Shown: positions 18,978 through 29,146, numbered from the stretch's first letter. The stretch is DNA of 64,000 nt from an uncultured Dorea sp. (GCA_910579335.1 CAJTUQ010000003.1:1-64000); one strand, 5' to 3'. A program made the numbers and translations. Notes: generated from the sequence alone by a model not told the origin.

Positions 18978-19035
18978 AGCTTTCCCACTAAGCTTTAACT
19001 TCGCCTTGCGGCTCGTTATCGCCAAGTGTTCAAGC

Positions 19036-19149
19036 CTAACCCTGACGCTGCTTATGCTTTGGATTTTCGCAGATAATGCGAACGCTTCCTTTTCTTTTAA
19101 TTACTTTGCATTTCTCGCAAATTGGTTTTACTGATGATCTAACCTTCAC
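19036..19149 (-). CDS. rpmJ: 50S ribosomal protein L36 (zinc type)
   Basis: A 37-residue protein, [20 protein letters not shown] at the N-terminus, with the zinc ligands C-x2-C...C...H (CEKC, IC, KH). The start is GTG at 19149, with AAAGGAGGA six bases upstream; longer in-frame readings ignore this site. It is placed between infA (159-nt gap) and the alpha-operon spacer, the standard Firmicutes order. Confidence 0.95.
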   Translation of the reverse strand: MKVRSSVKPICEKCKVIKRKGSVRIICENPKHKQRQG

Positions 19150-19308
19150 GTCAAATCCTCCTTTCATCCATTGCTCTGCCAACGGTTTACAGACGCATTT
19201 TCCATGTAAATACCGGCCGGATGCCACATTTACGCATAAAAATGCCCGAAAACGCGCTTATATAGTATAGCACCCCATTTCAACAAAGTCAACAGATTTT
19301 TCTCTTAT

Positions 19309-19527
19309 TTATTTGTCCCTCCAAATAATTCTTCCTTTGGAAAGATCATAAGGAGACAGCTCCAAAGTTACTTTATCCCCCGGAAGGATTTTTATAAAAT
19401 TCATACGAAGTTTTCCGCTGATGTGTGCAAGCACCTGATGCCCGTTTTCCAGTTCTACCTGAAACATGGCATTCGGCAGCTTTTCTACTACTGTTCCTTC
19501 AATCTCGATTACGTCAGCCTTTGACAT
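19309..19527 (-). CDS. infA: Translation initiation factor IF-1
   Basis: A 72-residue OB-fold protein that binds the 30S A site during initiation. The sequence [20 protein letters not shown], then [20 protein letters not shown], is textbook IF-1. It is 3 nt after the KOW-domain gene, so the two are probably translationally coupled. Confidence 0.98.
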   Translation of the reverse strand: MSKADVIEIEGTVVEKLPNAMFQVELENGHQVLAHISGKLRMNFIKILPGDKVTLELSPYDLSKGRIIWRDK

Positions 19528-19530
19528 ATA

Positions 19531-19791
19531 TTAATCCTCCTGTTTTACCTCTTCCTTTTTCCACTCTTTCACAATCCGCCGAATCTTTGCATCTTCAATG
19601 CCGCGGATATCATACTGCTTTTTAATAATCTGAATATGCCTGTATTTTTTCTTTTTCGGCCTGTCAAGCGTCCTCGTTTTTCCGTCCACTAAATATACGT
19701 ATGCGCCGTCTGCATCAATTATCACATAAATACTGCCCTTATCATGACCTGCGGATGAAGCGGCAAGCATCCCAATATAGTTTTCATTCAT
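19531..19791 (-). CDS. KOW-domain RNA-binding protein (L14e-like)
   Basis: An 86-residue protein with a single N-terminal KOW/SH3-like fold (IGMLAASSAGHDKGSIYVII) and a very basic C-terminal half (RPKKKKYRHIQIIKKQ). Proteins of this type sit between map and infA in many Clostridia and are thought to bind rRNA, but no function has been shown that I know of. The 3-4 nt gaps on both sides show tight coupling to map and infA. Confidence 0.88.
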   Translation of the reverse strand: MNENYIGMLAASSAGHDKGSIYVIIDADGAYVYLVDGKTRTLDRPKKKKYRHIQIIKKQYDIRGIEDAKIRRIVKEWKKEEVKQED

Positions 19792-19794
19792 ATC

Positions 19795-20565
19795 CTAAGC
19801 CTGCCTCCCGCTTCCGCTCAATGATAAAAGCTTTGGCTCGCCATCGGTTATCAGCACCGTATTCTCATAATGCGCCGAGAGGGATTTGTCCCGGCTCACA
19901 ACTGTCCAGTCATCATCAAGCCAGTCTACCTCCCATGTCCCCATATTAATCATAGGTTCGATTGCCAGCGTCATTCCCGCCTTCAGCGCAACGCCTCTGC
20001 GGGCCATCACATAATTGGGTATCTGTGGCGATTCATGGAGCTTTGTCCCGATTCCGTGGCCGCACAAATCACGGACAACCCCATACCCAAAGCTCTCTGC
20101 ATAGGTTCCTATCGCCCTGGAAATATCAAATAGATGATTGCCCTCTTTGGCATATTTTATACCCTCAAAGAAACATTCCCTCGTAACTTTGATAAGCTTT
20201 TCTGCCTCTTTGCTAATCTCCCCGATACCATGCGTCCTTGCGGCGTCCGAGTGATATCCCTTATAAATCACCCCGGCATCCAGGCTGACAATGTCACCGT
20301 CCTTTAAAATCCGCTTGCTGCTTGGTATTCCATGTACGACTTCTTCATTGACTGATACGCAGATAGACGCCGGGTATCCGTTATAATTTAAAAAGGAAGG
20401 GATACAGCCATAGCTGCGTATTACCTCTTCTCCAAGACGGTCAATGTCCATCGTGCTCATGCCCGGATGAAGCGCCTTTTCAAGTTCATTATGCACGATT
20501 TCCAAAATTCTCCCGGCTTCGGCCATCAGCTCAATTTCTCTTGCCGACTTAATTTCTATTGGCAT
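19795..20565 (-). CDS. map: Type I methionine aminopeptidase
   Basis: A 256-residue dimetal enzyme that removes the initiator Met after deformylation. The metal-site residues are in LDAGVIYKGYHSDAART (two Asp), GHGIG (His), IEPMINMG (Glu) and a last Glu in HYENTVLITD. It is 4 nt downstream of adk, the usual secY-adk-map order. Confidence 0.97.
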   Translation of the reverse strand: MPIEIKSAREIELMAEAGRILEIVHNELEKALHPGMSTMDIDRLGEEVIRSYGCIPSFLNYNGYPASICVSVNEEVVHGIPSSKRILKDGDIVSLDAGVIYKGYHSDAARTHGIGEISKEAEKLIKVTRECFFEGIKYAKEGNHLFDISRAIGTYAESFGYGVVRDLCGHGIGTKLHESPQIPNYVMARRGVALKAGMTLAIEPMINMGTWEVDWLDDDWTVVSRDKSLSAHYENTVLITDGEPKLLSLSGSGRQA

Positions 20566-20569
20566 GCCG

Positions 20570-21214
20570 CTACTCTCCTAATATATCAACAATCGCTTTA
20601 AATACGTCATTCATGTCAACTGTACCGTCAACAGTCTTTAAAATGCCTGCTTTTGTATAATAATCAATCAAAGGCTGTGTCTGTTCGTGATAGACATTCA
20701 GGCGTTTCTGCACCGTCTCCGGCTTGTCGTCATCCCTGAGTATCAATTCCTTTTTACATACGTCGCAAATGCCCTCTTCCTTCGTCGGAGCATATACAAG
20801 ATGGTATGTAGCCCCGCAGCCCACACATGCGCGCCGTCCGCCCATACGCTTTACAATATTCTCATCCGGGACGTCCACATCGATTGCATAGTCCATCTTC
20901 TGTCCCATCCCCGCAAGAGCCTTATCGAGCGCTTCCGCCTGCGGAATCGTCCTCGGAAATCCGTCTAAGACATATCCCTTCGAACAGTCCTCCTGATTTA
21001 CGCGGTCTACAACCAAATCAACAACCAGCTCATCCGGCACAAGGAGCCCCTGATCCATATATGTTTTTGCCTTTTTCCCTAATTCCGTTCCGTTTTTTAT
21101 ATTTGCACGGAAAATATCGCCTGTCGAGATATGAGGAATCTCATACTTTGCTGCAATTTTCTTTGCCTGAGTCCCTTTTCCTGCGCCCGGTGCGCCTAAC
21201 ATAATTATTTTCAT
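20570..21214 (-). CDS. adk: Adenylate kinase (zinc-binding lid)
   Basis: A 214-residue long-form kinase that interconverts ATP+AMP and 2 ADP. P-loop [10 protein letters not shown] (8-17) and DGFPRT are present. The lid carries C-x2-C and C-x2-C (CVGC...CDVC), the structural zinc site seen in Gram-positive enzymes. It lies 66 nt after secY. Confidence 0.98.
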   Translation of the reverse strand: MKIIMLGAPGAGKGTQAKKIAAKYEIPHISTGDIFRANIKNGTELGKKAKTYMDQGLLVPDELVVDLVVDRVNQEDCSKGYVLDGFPRTIPQAEALDKALAGMGQKMDYAIDVDVPDENIVKRMGGRRACVGCGATYHLVYAPTKEEGICDVCKKELILRDDDKPETVQKRLNVYHEQTQPLIDYYTKAGILKTVDGTVDMNDVFKAIVDILGE

Positions 21215-21280
21215 ATAAGTCGTCCTCCTTATAGCATTTTAACCCGCGAAATTATAAATTCCGCGAGTTGAAAATGACTT

Positions 21281-22597
21281 TTAGTTATTTAAAAATCCCT
21301 TATAATTGCGTACAAGCATCTGTGATTCAACCTGTTTAATCGTTTCAAGAATCACACTCACAATGATGATAAGCGATGTTCCGCCGAATGAAACCTGCGC
21401 TCCAAGCCAGCCGTTAAAAAAGATTGGGATTATCTGTACAAACACCAGTCCGCAAGCTCCGATAAAGATAATATAATTCAATATCTTTGTCAAATATTCA
21501 ACCGTCGGTTTCCCCGGACGGATACCGGGAATAAAACCGCCGCTCTTTTTCATATTGTTGGCGATTTCCAGCGGATTAAAGGTAATGGACGTATAAAAAT
21601 AAGCAAAAAACACTGTAAGCAGGATATATACAATAAGTCCCCACGAATATTTCAGCTGCTCCGGATTACACCAGTTCCCCTGATTCATTCCTCTGAGTAT
21701 CTCACTGCCGATTCCTTTTCCATTGTCTTTTCCGAGAAAAGATGCAATTACGATTGGGAACTGCATTAATGAAGAAGAAAAGATAATCGGTATAACGCCC
21801 GCCGTATTTATTCTGAGCGGAATATGTGTCGACTTTCCGCCATAGGTTCTTTTTCCCACTGTTTTCTGTGAGTATTGAACCGCAATTCTTCTTTCGCCGT
21901 CCTGAAGGATAACGACAAATACTACAAGCGCAACAATAATCGCTATAATAATGATAACAGCCAGTCCGCCTTTTGCAATGCTTTTATCCTTAACAAACTG
22001 TTCAAACAGAGTAGCCATGTCATTCGGAATCCGGGAAATGATATTAATCACCAGCACCATAGAAATTCCGTTTCCAATACCCTTTTCAGTGATTCTTTCT
22101 CCAATCCACATCAAAAATGTAGATCCGGCCGTCAGCGTCAATACAACGCTTGCCGCATTCACAAAATTGTAATCCGTCAGGAGGCCCTGACGTCCAAATC
22201 CAACTGCCATCGCAGTGGACTCCAGAAGAGCAAGACCTACCGTAAGGTAACGCGTGATCCCTACAATCTTTTTTCTTCCGTCCTCTCCATCCTTCTGCAT
22301 CTCTTCAAGTGCCGGAATTGCAATCGTAAGAAGCTGCATAATAATTGAAGATGTAATATACGGCGTAATACTGAGCGCAAATACTGACATTCTCTCAAAA
22401 GAGCCACCGGTGAAAGCGTTAAACAGGTTAAACGCTTCCCCAGTGTTCTGTGCAAAGAAATTATGAATATATGTCGGGTCAACTCCGGGTGTCGGAAGTC
22501 CTGACCCAATCCTTATTACGATTAACATCAAAAACGTATATCCGATTTTTCTGCGAATATCTTTAATTTGAAATGCCCTTCGGAAAGTTTCTAACAT
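21281..22597 (-). CDS. secY: Protein translocase subunit SecY
   Basis: A 438-residue channel subunit with ten membrane helices; it forms the SecYEG pore with SecE and SecG encoded elsewhere. Conserved regions are GSGLPTPGVD after helix 1, the plug region, and GGKSTHIPLRINTAGVIPII before helix 7. Its ATG overlaps the rplO stop by one base (TAATG), which implies coupled translation. Confidence 0.98.
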   Translation of the reverse strand: MLETFRRAFQIKDIRRKIGYTFLMLIVIRIGSGLPTPGVDPTYIHNFFAQNTGEAFNLFNAFTGGSFERMSVFALSITPYITSSIIMQLLTIAIPALEEMQKDGEDGRKKIVGITRYLTVGLALLESTAMAVGFGRQGLLTDYNFVNAASVVLTLTAGSTFLMWIGERITEKGIGNGISMVLVINIISRIPNDMATLFEQFVKDKSIAKGGLAVIIIIAIIVALVVFVVILQDGERRIAVQYSQKTVGKRTYGGKSTHIPLRINTAGVIPIIFSSSLMQFPIVIASFLGKDNGKGIGSEILRGMNQGNWCNPEQLKYSWGLIVYILLTVFFAYFYTSITFNPLEIANNMKKSGGFIPGIRPGKPTVEYLTKILNYIIFIGACGLVFVQIIPIFFNGWLGAQVSFGGTSLIIIVSVILETIKQVESQMLVRNYKGFLNN

Positions 22598-23037
22598 TAG
22601 ATCACCTCTGCTTTTCCACCTACAGCCTCGATTTTAGCTATTGCGCCTGCACTGAACGCATTTGCTTTCACAGTCAATTTCTTTGTGAGCTCACCGTTTC
22701 CGAGAATCTTAACGCCGTCTCTTGCATTTTTAATGACTCCCTGCTCCAGCAATGTATCAACGGAAACGACTGCATCATTCTCAAACACTTCAAGAGCGCT
22801 TACATTGATACCAACGATTTCCTTAGAATTTCTGTTCGTGAAACCTCTTTTTGGTATTCTTCTATATAATGGCATCTGGCCGCCTTCAAAACCTGGCCTT
22901 GTACCTCCGGAGCGGGCTCTCTGTCCTTTATGTCCCTTACCGGCGGTTTTACCATTTCCAGAACCGTGTCCACGTCCTCTTCTGAAATTATCATTGTGCT
23001 TTGCTCCATCAGCAGGTCTTAAGTTCGATAAATCCAT
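22597..23037 (-). CDS. rplO: 50S ribosomal protein L15
   Basis: A 146-residue 23S-binding protein with a Gly/Arg-rich N-terminal extension ([20 protein letters not shown]) reaching into the subunit core and a globular C-terminal half. It ends in the one-base stop/start overlap with secY. Confidence 0.98.
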   Translation of the reverse strand: MDLSNLRPADGAKHNDNFRRGRGHGSGNGKTAGKGHKGQRARSGGTRPGFEGGQMPLYRRIPKRGFTNRNSKEIVGINVSALEVFENDAVVSVDTLLEQGVIKNARDGVKILGNGELTKKLTVKANAFSAGAIAKIEAVGGKAEVI

Positions 23038-23064
23038 TGTGACACCTCCTTATCTGAATATTTT

Positions 23065-23244
23065 CTATGCTTCTTCCACCTTTACAAGATGTTCAACCTG
23101 TTTAACCATACCTCTTGTTGCTGCATTATCCGGCAGTTCAACTGTCTTATTGACTTTTCTGAGTCCTAAAGCTTCTACAGTTTTCTTATGCTTCGGCACA
23201 GCTCCAATTGTAGATTTAACCAATGTAACTTTTAAATTTGCCAT
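23065..23244 (-). CDS. rpmD: 50S ribosomal protein L30
   Basis: A 59-residue protein beginning [20 protein letters not shown] and ending [13 protein letters not shown]. It is the usual bacterial size. It lies 14 nt after rpsE and 27 nt before rplO. Confidence 0.96.
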   Translation of the reverse strand: MANLKVTLVKSTIGAVPKHKKTVEALGLRKVNKTVELPDNAATRGMVKQVEHLVKVEEA

Positions 23245-23258
23245 CTTAATCTACCTCC

Positions 23259-23768
23259 TTAGCCTAAGATTTCTTCTACTGTTTTACCGCGAAGCCTAGC
23301 CACCTCTTCCGGTGTCTTCACCTGGCTTAATCCGTCAATCGTAGCAAGAACTACATTCTGCTTATTATTTGAGCCAAGAGATTTTGTACGGATATTTTTA
23401 ATTCCTGCCATCTCAATAACGGCACGCGCCGGTCCTCCGGCGATAACTCCCGTACCTTCCGGTGCCTTCTTCAGCAATACGGACGCTCCTCCGAATTTAC
23501 CTGTGAAGTCATGTGTAATACTCTCATTTTCATCTAATGCTACTGCAATCAGATGCTTTGCGGCATCCTCTTTTCCCTTACGGATCGCTTCCGGAATCTC
23601 AGTAGCTTTTCCCAAGCCTGCACCAACGTGGCCATTTCCATCGCCAACAACTACTAAAGCTGTGAATCTCATATTACGGCCACCCTTAACAACTTTGGTT
23701 ACACGCTTGATTGATACCACTTTTTCTGTTAATTCTAATGAACTAGCATCAATACGTTCCTGTTTCAT
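23259..23768 (-). CDS. rpsE: 30S ribosomal protein S5
   Basis: A 169-residue protein at the mRNA entry site that helps decoding fidelity and helicase activity. The double-stranded-RNA-binding-like domain has [20 protein letters not shown], and the C-terminal half has [19 protein letters not shown]. Gap to rplR is 14 nt. Confidence 0.98.
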   Translation of the reverse strand: MKQERIDASSLELTEKVVSIKRVTKVVKGGRNMRFTALVVVGDGNGHVGAGLGKATEIPEAIRKGKEDAAKHLIAVALDENESITHDFTGKFGGASVLLKKAPEGTGVIAGGPARAVIEMAGIKNIRTKSLGSNNKQNVVLATIDGLSQVKTPEEVARLRGKTVEEILG

Positions 23769-23782
23769 GTGTGCTCCTCCTC

Positions 23783-24151
23783 CTAGAAATTCAATCCAGC
23801 TTCTCTAGCTGCATCTGCTAATGCCTGAATCTTGCCATGATATATGAAGCCGCCTCTGTCAAAGACAACATCCTTAATACCTTTCTCAATTGCCTTTTCA
23901 GCAATCACTTTGCCCAAATATGCCGCTGCCTCAACGTTATTTGTTTTTTCCAAGTTTGCTTTCACATCTTTCTGAAGAGTGGAAGCGGAAACCAGTGTAT
24001 GATGCGCTGTGTCATCAATAATCTGTGCATACATATGATTATTGCTTCTGAATACTGCCAAGCGGGGGCACTGTGCCGTACCGCTCAAACGGTTACGTAA
24101 TTTTCTGTGCTTATTGGCACGAACAACACTTCTTGATTTTTTGCTAACCAT
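23783..24151 (-). CDS. rplR: 50S ribosomal protein L18
   Basis: A 122-residue 5S rRNA-binding protein. It begins [20 protein letters not shown] and has the core [16 protein letters not shown] stretch [22 protein letters not shown] at 24151 is eight bases after AGGAGA; the GTG at 24157 is only two bases from the site. Confidence 0.97.
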   Translation of the reverse strand: MVSKKSRSVVRANKHRKLRNRLSGTAQCPRLAVFRSNNHMYAQIIDDTAHHTLVSASTLQKDVKANLEKTNNVEAAAYLGKVIAEKAIEKGIKDVVFDRGGFIYHGKIQALADAAREAGLNF

Positions 24152-24168
24152 TTTCACACTCTCCTTTC

Positions 24169-24711
24169 TTATTTCTTACCTGTCTTACCAACTTTACGTC
24201 TGATAACTTCATCAGCATACTTGATACCCTTGCCCTTATATGGCTCCGGTCTTCTCTTATCCCTGATTTCAGCCGCATATTGTCCGACTTTTTCTTTATT
24301 AATACCCTTGACGATAATCTTATTCTGACCTTCCAGAACTGTCTCAACGCCTTCCGGGTCGATCATCTCTACAGGATGAGAATATCCTAAGCTTAAGGTT
24401 AACTTATTACCGGATTTTGCCGCCCTGTAACCAACGCCGTTAACTTCAAGCACTTTCTGATATCCGTCCGTAACACCAACAACCATGTTGTTAATCAGTG
24501 TCCTTGTAAGACCGTGAAGTGATTTCATTTTCTTTAAATCATTCGGTCTTGTTACGATAATTTCGTCTTCTTCTTTTTTAATTTCCATCTCTGTGGGAAG
24601 CTCTCTGGAAAGAGTGCCCTTCGGACCTGTTACAGTCACTTTATTATTCTCTGCAATTTCAACAGTTACGCCTGCTGGAATTTTAACTGGCAGTCTGCCT
24701 ATACGTGACAT
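24169..24711 (-). CDS. rplF: 50S ribosomal protein L6
   Basis: A 180-residue two-domain protein near the factor-binding site. It begins [15 protein letters not shown] and carries the C-terminal signature [20 protein letters not shown] 199-nt untranslated spacer separates it from rpsH upstream. Confidence 0.98.
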   Translation of the reverse strand: MSRIGRLPVKIPAGVTVEIAENNKVTVTGPKGTLSRELPTEMEIKKEEDEIIVTRPNDLKKMKSLHGLTRTLINNMVVGVTDGYQKVLEVNGVGYRAAKSGNKLTLSLGYSHPVEMIDPEGVETVLEGQNKIIVKGINKEKVGQYAAEIRDKRRPEPYKGKGIKYADEVIRRKVGKTGKK

Positions 24712-24782
24712 TGCCTTTTCCTCCTTAACTTAGATTTTCGGAACAAATCAAAAACATTTGCTCTGTTTTCAGTTGCATGGAG

Positions 24783-24812
24783 CACTTGGTGAGGTGTTTC
24801 CTTTGCCAAGTG
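24783..24812. repeat. CACTTGG/CCAAGTG inverted repeat in rpsH-rplF spacer
   Basis: CACTTGG (24783-24789) pairs with CCAAGTG (24806-24812) over a 16-nt loop. The same CACTTGG word recurs next to other spacer elements of this operon (19021-19029, 32221-32229) and once upstream of the YcxB-like gene (35491-35499). Confidence 0.6.
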
Positions 24813-24828
24813 TTCGCTATTTAAGGAA

Positions 24829-24853
24829 GTTCTTTTCGCTAAGCTCAAAGAAC
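24829..24853 (-). repeat. Spacer hairpin family, copy in rpsH-rplF spacer
   Basis: As transcribed: stem GTTCTTT / AAAGAAC (7 bp) around the 11-nt loop GAGCTTAGCGA. CCTAGTG lies just upstream in the transcript (24868-24862). The spacer 24712-24910 has no ORF. Confidence 0.8.
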
Positions 24854-24910
24854 GACCCTCTCACTAGGCTCAGCCGGCGCTGACGCTTAGCTTTGCCAAA
24901 TGTTCAGTGT

Positions 24911-25312
24911 CTACCAAATAAAGCAAAGCACCTCTCCGCCGATGCCAAGCTTCCTTGCCTGCTTATCTGTAATTACGCCCTCATTTGTAGATATGATTGC
25001 AGTCCCAAGTCCCCCGAACACTTTCGGCACTTTGTCACTGCTTGCGTATACACGAAGACCCGGTTTGGAGATTCTCTTAAGGCCTGTGATAACCTTTTCG
25101 TTCTTATCCGCGCCATATTTTAACGTAATGCGGATCGTTTTGAATACTCCGTCTTCAACCATGTCGTATTTCTCAATATATCCTTCATCCAGCAGGATGT
25201 TTGCGATAGCAAGTTTCATCTTGGATGACGGTACATCTACTGTATCATGTTTTGCAGTATTTGCATTACGGATTCTTGTAAGCATATCTGCAATTGGATC
25301 GCTCATAGTCAT
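24911..25312 (-). CDS. rpsH: 30S ribosomal protein S8
   Basis: A 133-residue primary 16S-binding protein, the repressor of the spc operon in E. coli. It begins [20 protein letters not shown] and ends [18 protein letters not shown] at 25312 has AGAGGA eight bases upstream; the frame continues further upstream with no valid site and unrelated sequence, so that extension is rejected. It is flanked by two long non-coding spacers (199 and 235 nt), unusual for this operon. Confidence 0.97.
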   Translation of the reverse strand: MTMSDPIADMLTRIRNANTAKHDTVDVPSSKMKLAIANILLDEGYIEKYDMVEDGVFKTIRITLKYGADKNEKVITGLKRISKPGLRVYASSDKVPKVFGGLGTAIISTNEGVITDKQARKLGIGGEVLCFIW

Positions 25313-25450
25313 GAAATATTTCCTCTCTTTCTTCCAATTTTGTTCCCAATACCGGAACATGTTCCGTGCGCCTAAGCCCTGTCTTCGCCTTGCGGCCCGC
25401 CAATCACTAACGCTTGGGAACGGCCTTCTCACTAGGCATTTGCATTGCAG

Positions 25451-25475
25451 CATCCCGTCATTGCATTCCGGGATG
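25451..25475 (-). repeat. Spacer hairpin family, copy in rpsN-rpsH spacer
   Basis: As transcribed: stem CATCCCG / CGGGATG (7 bp) around the 11-nt loop GAATGCAATGA. The stem sequence is wholly different from the other copies, yet stem length, loop length and the GA...GA loop ends are kept. CTTAGTG/CCTAGTG words lie at 25490-25484, 25436-25430 and 25524-25518 in this 235-nt ORF-free spacer. Confidence 0.75.
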
Positions 25476-25547
25476 GATTTTCTCACTAAGCTCAAGCTTC
25501 GCCTCACATCTTGCTTTCACTAAGTGTTCAATGCCAGTGTTCAGCGC

Positions 25548-25733
25548 CTACCAACTTGCTTTCTTTACACCTGGAATCTGTCCTTTGTATGCCAGTTCGC
25601 GGAAGCAAACACGGCAAATGCCATATTTTCTCAAATATGCATGCGGACGCCCACAAATTCTGCAGCGGCTGTATTCTCTGGTGGAGAATTTCTGCGGACG
25701 CTGCTGTTTGATTTTCATTGCTGTCTTAGCCAT
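25548..25733 (-). CDS. rpsN: 30S ribosomal protein S14, zinc type
   Basis: A 61-residue short S14 with four zinc ligands (CRIC and CRVC). It begins [20 protein letters not shown]. The short zinc form (rpsZ in some schemes) is normal for Clostridia. It lies 10 nt after rplE and is followed by a 235-nt spacer. Confidence 0.97.
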   Translation of the reverse strand: MAKTAMKIKQQRPQKFSTREYSRCRICGRPHAYLRKYGICRVCFRELAYKGQIPGVKKASW

Positions 25734-25743
25734 AATTTACCTC

Positions 25744-26283
25744 CTACTTTGTAAACGGCATATTGAACTGTGTAAGCAGTTCTCTTGCCTCTTCGTCTGT
25801 TTTTGCAGTCGTAACAAAGATAACATCCATACCTCTTACTTTATCAACCTTGTCATATTCAATTTCAGGGAAAATGAGCTGCTCTTTAATTCCGAGAGCA
25901 TAATTTCCTCTTCCATCAAACGCATTCGGATTCACGCCCCGGAAGTCACGTACACGAGGCAGCGCAAGATTAATCAGACGGTCTACGAACTCATACATTC
26001 TCTCGCCTCTCAATGTAACCTTGCATCCGATTGCCATACCTTCTCTTAACTTGAAGTTGGCAACTGACTTCTTAGCTTTACATATAACTGCTTTCTGTCC
26101 TGTAATCTTCTCTAAATCAGCAACAGCTGAATCCAAGATTTTTGCATTGTCTTTTGCTTCGCCGACGCCCATGTTGATAACAACCTTGTCAAGCTTCGGC
26201 ACTTCCATAATATTCTTATAACCGAATTTCTTCGTTAATGCGTCAACGATTTCATTCTGGTACTGTTCTTTCAGTCTACTCAA
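25744..26283 (-). CDS. rplE: 50S ribosomal protein L5
   Basis: A 179-residue 5S-binding protein of the central protuberance. Motifs include [16 protein letters not shown] near residue 30 and [20 protein letters not shown] in the C-terminal half. Gap to rplX is 23 nt. Confidence 0.98.
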   Translation of the reverse strand: MSRLKEQYQNEIVDALTKKFGYKNIMEVPKLDKVVINMGVGEAKDNAKILDSAVADLEKITGQKAVICKAKKSVANFKLREGMAIGCKVTLRGERMYEFVDRLINLALPRVRDFRGVNPNAFDGRGNYALGIKEQLIFPEIEYDKVDKVRGMDVIFVTTAKTDEEARELLTQFNMPFTK

Positions 26284-26306
26284 AGCCTTGAACCTCCTTC
26301 CTCAAA

Positions 26307-26618
26307 TTAATCAATCACATCGCCTGTTGATTTTGCGTAACGAACCTTTTTGTCTCCATCCATCTTAATGCCGATTCTTGTAACCTTTCCTTTGTGGAGA
26401 TACATTACATTTGAAACATCGATTGGAGCTTCCTGGTGGATGATTCCGCCGTTCGTGTTGGCAGCGCTCGGCTTCGCATGCTTCGTAATCATATTTACGC
26501 CTTCTACGACCACCTTGCCGTCCTTCTGGTTTACAGCGATAACCTTACCCTCTTTGTCTTTATCCTTGCCGGCAATCACCTTTACAGTATCGCCTTTTTT
26601 TATCTTTAACATTGACAT
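26307..26618 (-). CDS. rplX: 50S ribosomal protein L24
   Basis: A 103-residue assembly-initiator protein with the KOW motif GDTVKVIAGKDKDKEGKVI and HQEAPIDVSNVM. ATG at 26618 is nine bases after AAGGAGG; a second in-frame ATG two codons on is possible. Gap to rplN is 14 nt. Confidence 0.97.
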   Translation of the reverse strand: MSMLKIKKGDTVKVIAGKDKDKEGKVIAVNQKDGKVVVEGVNMITKHAKPSAANTNGGIIHQEAPIDVSNVMYLHKGKVTRIGIKMDGDKKVRYAKSTGDVID

Positions 26619-26632
26619 CCTCTTGCACCTCC

Positions 26633-27001
26633 TTAAAGAACTTCCGGAGCCAGAGAAACGATTCTCATGAACTGCTTATCACGGAGTTCTCTTGCTACTG
26701 GCCCAAAAATACGGGTTCCTCTTGGTGTCTTATCATCTTTTATAATTACGGCAGCATTCTCATCGAAACGGATATAGGAGCCGTCTTTACGGCGTGTGCT
26801 GTTGACAGTGCGGACAACGACAGCTTTTACCACGTCACCCTTTTTAACAACGCCGCCTGGTGTTGCATCTTTAACAGTCGCAACGATAATGTCGCCGATA
26901 CTTGCATATCTTCTTGTAGAACCGCCAAGCACACGGATACATAACAATTCTTTTGCACCTGTGTTATCTGCCACTCTCAGTCTGCTTTCTTGCTGTATCA
27001 T
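26633..27001 (-). CDS. rplN: 50S ribosomal protein L14
   Basis: A 122-residue protein beginning [20 protein letters not shown], the classical L14 start, and containing the conserved [20 protein letters not shown]. An open reading upstream to 27049 lacks similarity and is not used. Confidence 0.98.
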   Translation of the reverse strand: MIQQESRLRVADNTGAKELLCIRVLGGSTRRYASIGDIIVATVKDATPGGVVKKGDVVKAVVVRTVNSTRRKDGSYIRFDENAAVIIKDDKTPRGTRIFGPVARELRDKQFMRIVSLAPEVL

Positions 27002-27020
27002 GCAGGTTTCCCTCCTTATA

Positions 27021-27275
27021 CTATTTTGCTTTTTCCATAATCTCAACAAGTCTCCATCTCTTATCCTTAGATAATGGCCTTGTCTCCATAACTTTTACTT
27101 TGTCGCCAATCTTGCACTCATTTGACTCATCATGTGCTTTCAGTTTATAAGTTCTCTTTACAATTTTCTTGTAAAGCGGATGTTTTACATGGTCTTCGAC
27201 TGCAACTACTATGGTCTTATCCATTTTATCACTGACAACCTTACCAACACGGGTTTTTCTAAGATTTCTTTCCAC
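27021..27275 (-). CDS. rpsQ: 30S ribosomal protein S17
   Basis: An 84-residue OB-fold 16S-binding protein. It begins [20 protein letters not shown] and has the conserved [20 protein letters not shown]. It is followed upstream by a 161-nt spacer with one hairpin-family copy. Confidence 0.98.
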   Translation of the reverse strand: MERNLRKTRVGKVVSDKMDKTIVVAVEDHVKHPLYKKIVKRTYKLKAHDESNECKIGDKVKVMETRPLSKDKRWRLVEIMEKAK

Positions 27276-27366
27276 AGTCTGTCTCCTTTCAGGAATTTTG
27301 TTTGTAAGAAGAAGTTCTATATGCTCTGCTTATTGATGGTAGTTCTTTTACCTTGTTCATAAGGGA

Positions 27367-27391
27367 GTTCTCTTCACTTCGTTCAGAGAAC
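27367..27391 (-). repeat. Spacer hairpin family, copy in rpmC-rpsQ spacer
   Basis: As transcribed: stem GTTCTCT / AGAGAAC (7 bp) around the 11-nt loop GAACGAAGTGA. Upstream in the transcript (27425-27406) is a block nearly identical to one in the rplC-rpsJ repeats (GTTCGAGAATACCTCGCCAA on the plus strand). Confidence 0.8.
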
Positions 27392-27436
27392 GGTCAAAAA
27401 ACCAGGTTCGAGAATACCTCGCCAACTTTTTTGTGC

Positions 27437-27640
27437 CTAACCTCTCTGCGCCTGCGTCAACAACGTCTGGATTCTGGCAATGTTTCTTCTTACCTCTTTA
27501 ATTCTGCTTGTATTATCTAACTGATTTGTTGCGTTCTGGAATCTCAAATTAAAGAGTTCCTTTTTAGCAGCTACTAATTCTTCATTCAGCTCTGCAGCTG
27601 ATTTTGTTTTTAAATCTTCTACAAATGCATTAATTTTCAC
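27437..27640 (-). CDS. rpmC: 50S ribosomal protein L29
   Basis: A 67-residue helical protein at the tunnel exit. The start is GTG at 27640, eight bases after AAGGCGG; a GTG at 27649 overlaps that site. The core [20 protein letters not shown] is typical. It overlaps the end of rplP by 11 nt. Confidence 0.95.
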   Translation of the reverse strand: MKINAFVEDLKTKSAAELNEELVAAKKELFNLRFQNATNQLDNTSRIKEVRRNIARIQTLLTQAQRG

Positions 27641-28067
27641 TGTTATCACCGCCTTCTAAGTCTGCGCGAGAAACTACTTTACATTTACATGGCAGCTTAT
27701 GTGTTGCAAGACGAAGCGCTTCTCTCGCTACCTCTTCCGGTACGCCGGCAATCTCGAACATAACGCGGCCCGGCTTAACAACTGCTACCCAGTATTCCAA
27801 AGTTCCTTTACCGGAACCCATACGTGTCTCTGCTGGTTTTGTAGTTACAGGTTTATCCGGGAATATCTTAATCCAGACTTTACCGCCACGCTTGATGTAA
27901 CGCGTCATAGCGATACGGGCAGCTTCAATCTGATTGGAGCGGATCCAGCAAGGCTCCATTGCAATGATACCATATTCACCGTTTGTAATCTTATTTCCGC
28001 GAAGTGCTTTTCCTTTCATGGAACCGCGGAACTGTTTACGACGTTTTACTCTTTTTGGCATTAACAT
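27630..28067 (-). CDS. rplP: 50S ribosomal protein L16
   Basis: A 145-residue protein near the A-site tRNA elbow. It has [20 protein letters not shown] at the start and [19 protein letters not shown] in the core. ATG at 28067 follows GGGAG by nine bases. Gap to rpsC is 2 nt. Confidence 0.98.
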   Translation of the reverse strand: MLMPKRVKRRKQFRGSMKGKALRGNKITNGEYGIIAMEPCWIRSNQIEAARIAMTRYIKRGGKVWIKIFPDKPVTTKPAETRMGSGKGTLEYWVAVVKPGRVMFEIAGVPEEVAREALRLATHKLPCKCKVVSRADLEGGDNSEN

Positions 28068-28069
28068 GA

Positions 28070-28723
28070 TTAATCTCTCCCTTCCTTAGCTGCTTTTTCC
28101 GGAAGAATTTCGCCCTTGTAAACCCATACCTTAACGCCGACTTTTCCGTAAGTTGTATTGGCCTCAGCGAATCCGTAGTCAATGTCTGCTCTCAGTGTCT
28201 GAAGCGGAATCGTTCCCTCGCTGTAGAACTCCGTACGAGCCATGTCTGCTCCGCCAAGACGCCCTGATACGGAAGTCTTAACTCCGAGTGCTCCTGCTTT
28301 CATCGTCCTGGACATGCAGGATTTCATAGCGCGTCTGAAAGAAATACGGTTCTCAAGCTGCAGGGCAATATTCTCTGCCACTAACTGAGCATCTTTATCC
28401 GGTCTTTTGATTTCCTTGATATCAACAATTAATTTCTTATCTGTAAACTTTGCAAGCTCGCCTTTTACCTTTTCAATCTCAGCTCCGCCTTTACCGATAA
28501 CCACACCCGGTTTTGCCGTATAGATAATAATCTTCGCACGGTCGGATGCTCTCTCGATTTCGATTCTGGAAATGCCGGCGCTGTATAATCTTTTCTTAAG
28601 ATACGTTCTGATTTCATGGTCTTCCACTAAATTATCAGCAAAATCTTTTTCTGCGTACCACTTGGAATCCCAGTCTTTGATTATGCCGACTCTTAAACCA
28701 TGAGGATTAACTTTCTGTCCCAT
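28070..28723 (-). CDS. rpsC: 30S ribosomal protein S3
   Basis: A 217-residue mRNA-entry protein. The KH domain has [20 protein letters not shown] and the C-terminal domain has [20 protein letters not shown]. It starts [20 protein letters not shown], and lies 11 nt after rplV. Confidence 0.98.
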   Translation of the reverse strand: MGQKVNPHGLRVGIIKDWDSKWYAEKDFADNLVEDHEIRTYLKKRLYSAGISRIEIERASDRAKIIIYTAKPGVVIGKGGAEIEKVKGELAKFTDKKLIVDIKEIKRPDKDAQLVAENIALQLENRISFRRAMKSCMSRTMKAGALGVKTSVSGRLGGADMARTEFYSEGTIPLQTLRADIDYGFAEANTTYGKVGVKVWVYKGEILPEKAAKEGRD

Positions 28724-28734
28724 GTCTGCCCTCC

Positions 28735-29121
28735 TTATCTTTCATCAAGCACAAGTGTAATGTGGCTCATTCTCTTCTCTATTCTATAAGCTCTTCCCTG
28801 TGCCCTCGGTCTGATTCTCTTCATTGTTGGTCCTTTGTTCGCATACGCCTCTGCAACATAAAGGTTTTCAGCATTCATACCATTATTATTTTCAGCATTA
28901 GCAATGGCAGACTCCAGTAATTTCTTTATCAAGCTGGAAGCATATCTTGGACTGTAGGTTAAAATACCAAGCGCTGCATTCACATCCTTGCCTCTGATGG
29001 CATCTAATACGAAACATGCTTTCTGAACAGAAACTCTTGCATAAGACAGCTTAGCAGAAGGTCTTGTATCTTTATTAGCATTTCTTTCTCTTTTAATTTG
29101 GGATCTATGTCCTTTTGCCAT
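28735..29121 (-). CDS. rplV: 50S ribosomal protein L22
   Basis: A 128-residue protein whose hairpin lines the exit tunnel (macrolide-resistance site). The conserved C-terminal stretch [20 protein letters not shown] is present. The N-terminus has a basic extension ([20 protein letters not shown]), making it longer than the usual 110-115 residues. Confidence 0.98.
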   Translation of the reverse strand: MAKGHRSQIKRERNANKDTRPSAKLSYARVSVQKACFVLDAIRGKDVNAALGILTYSPRYASSLIKKLLESAIANAENNNGMNAENLYVAEAYANKGPTMKRIRPRAQGRAYRIEKRMSHITLVLDER

Positions 29122-29146
29122 GGATGAACCCTCCTTTCACCATTAA

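Noticed and set aside
25313..25507. N-terminal extension of rpsH
   Set aside because: The extra residues come from repeat sequence in the spacer; AGAGGA before 25312 and the S8 family start decide it.
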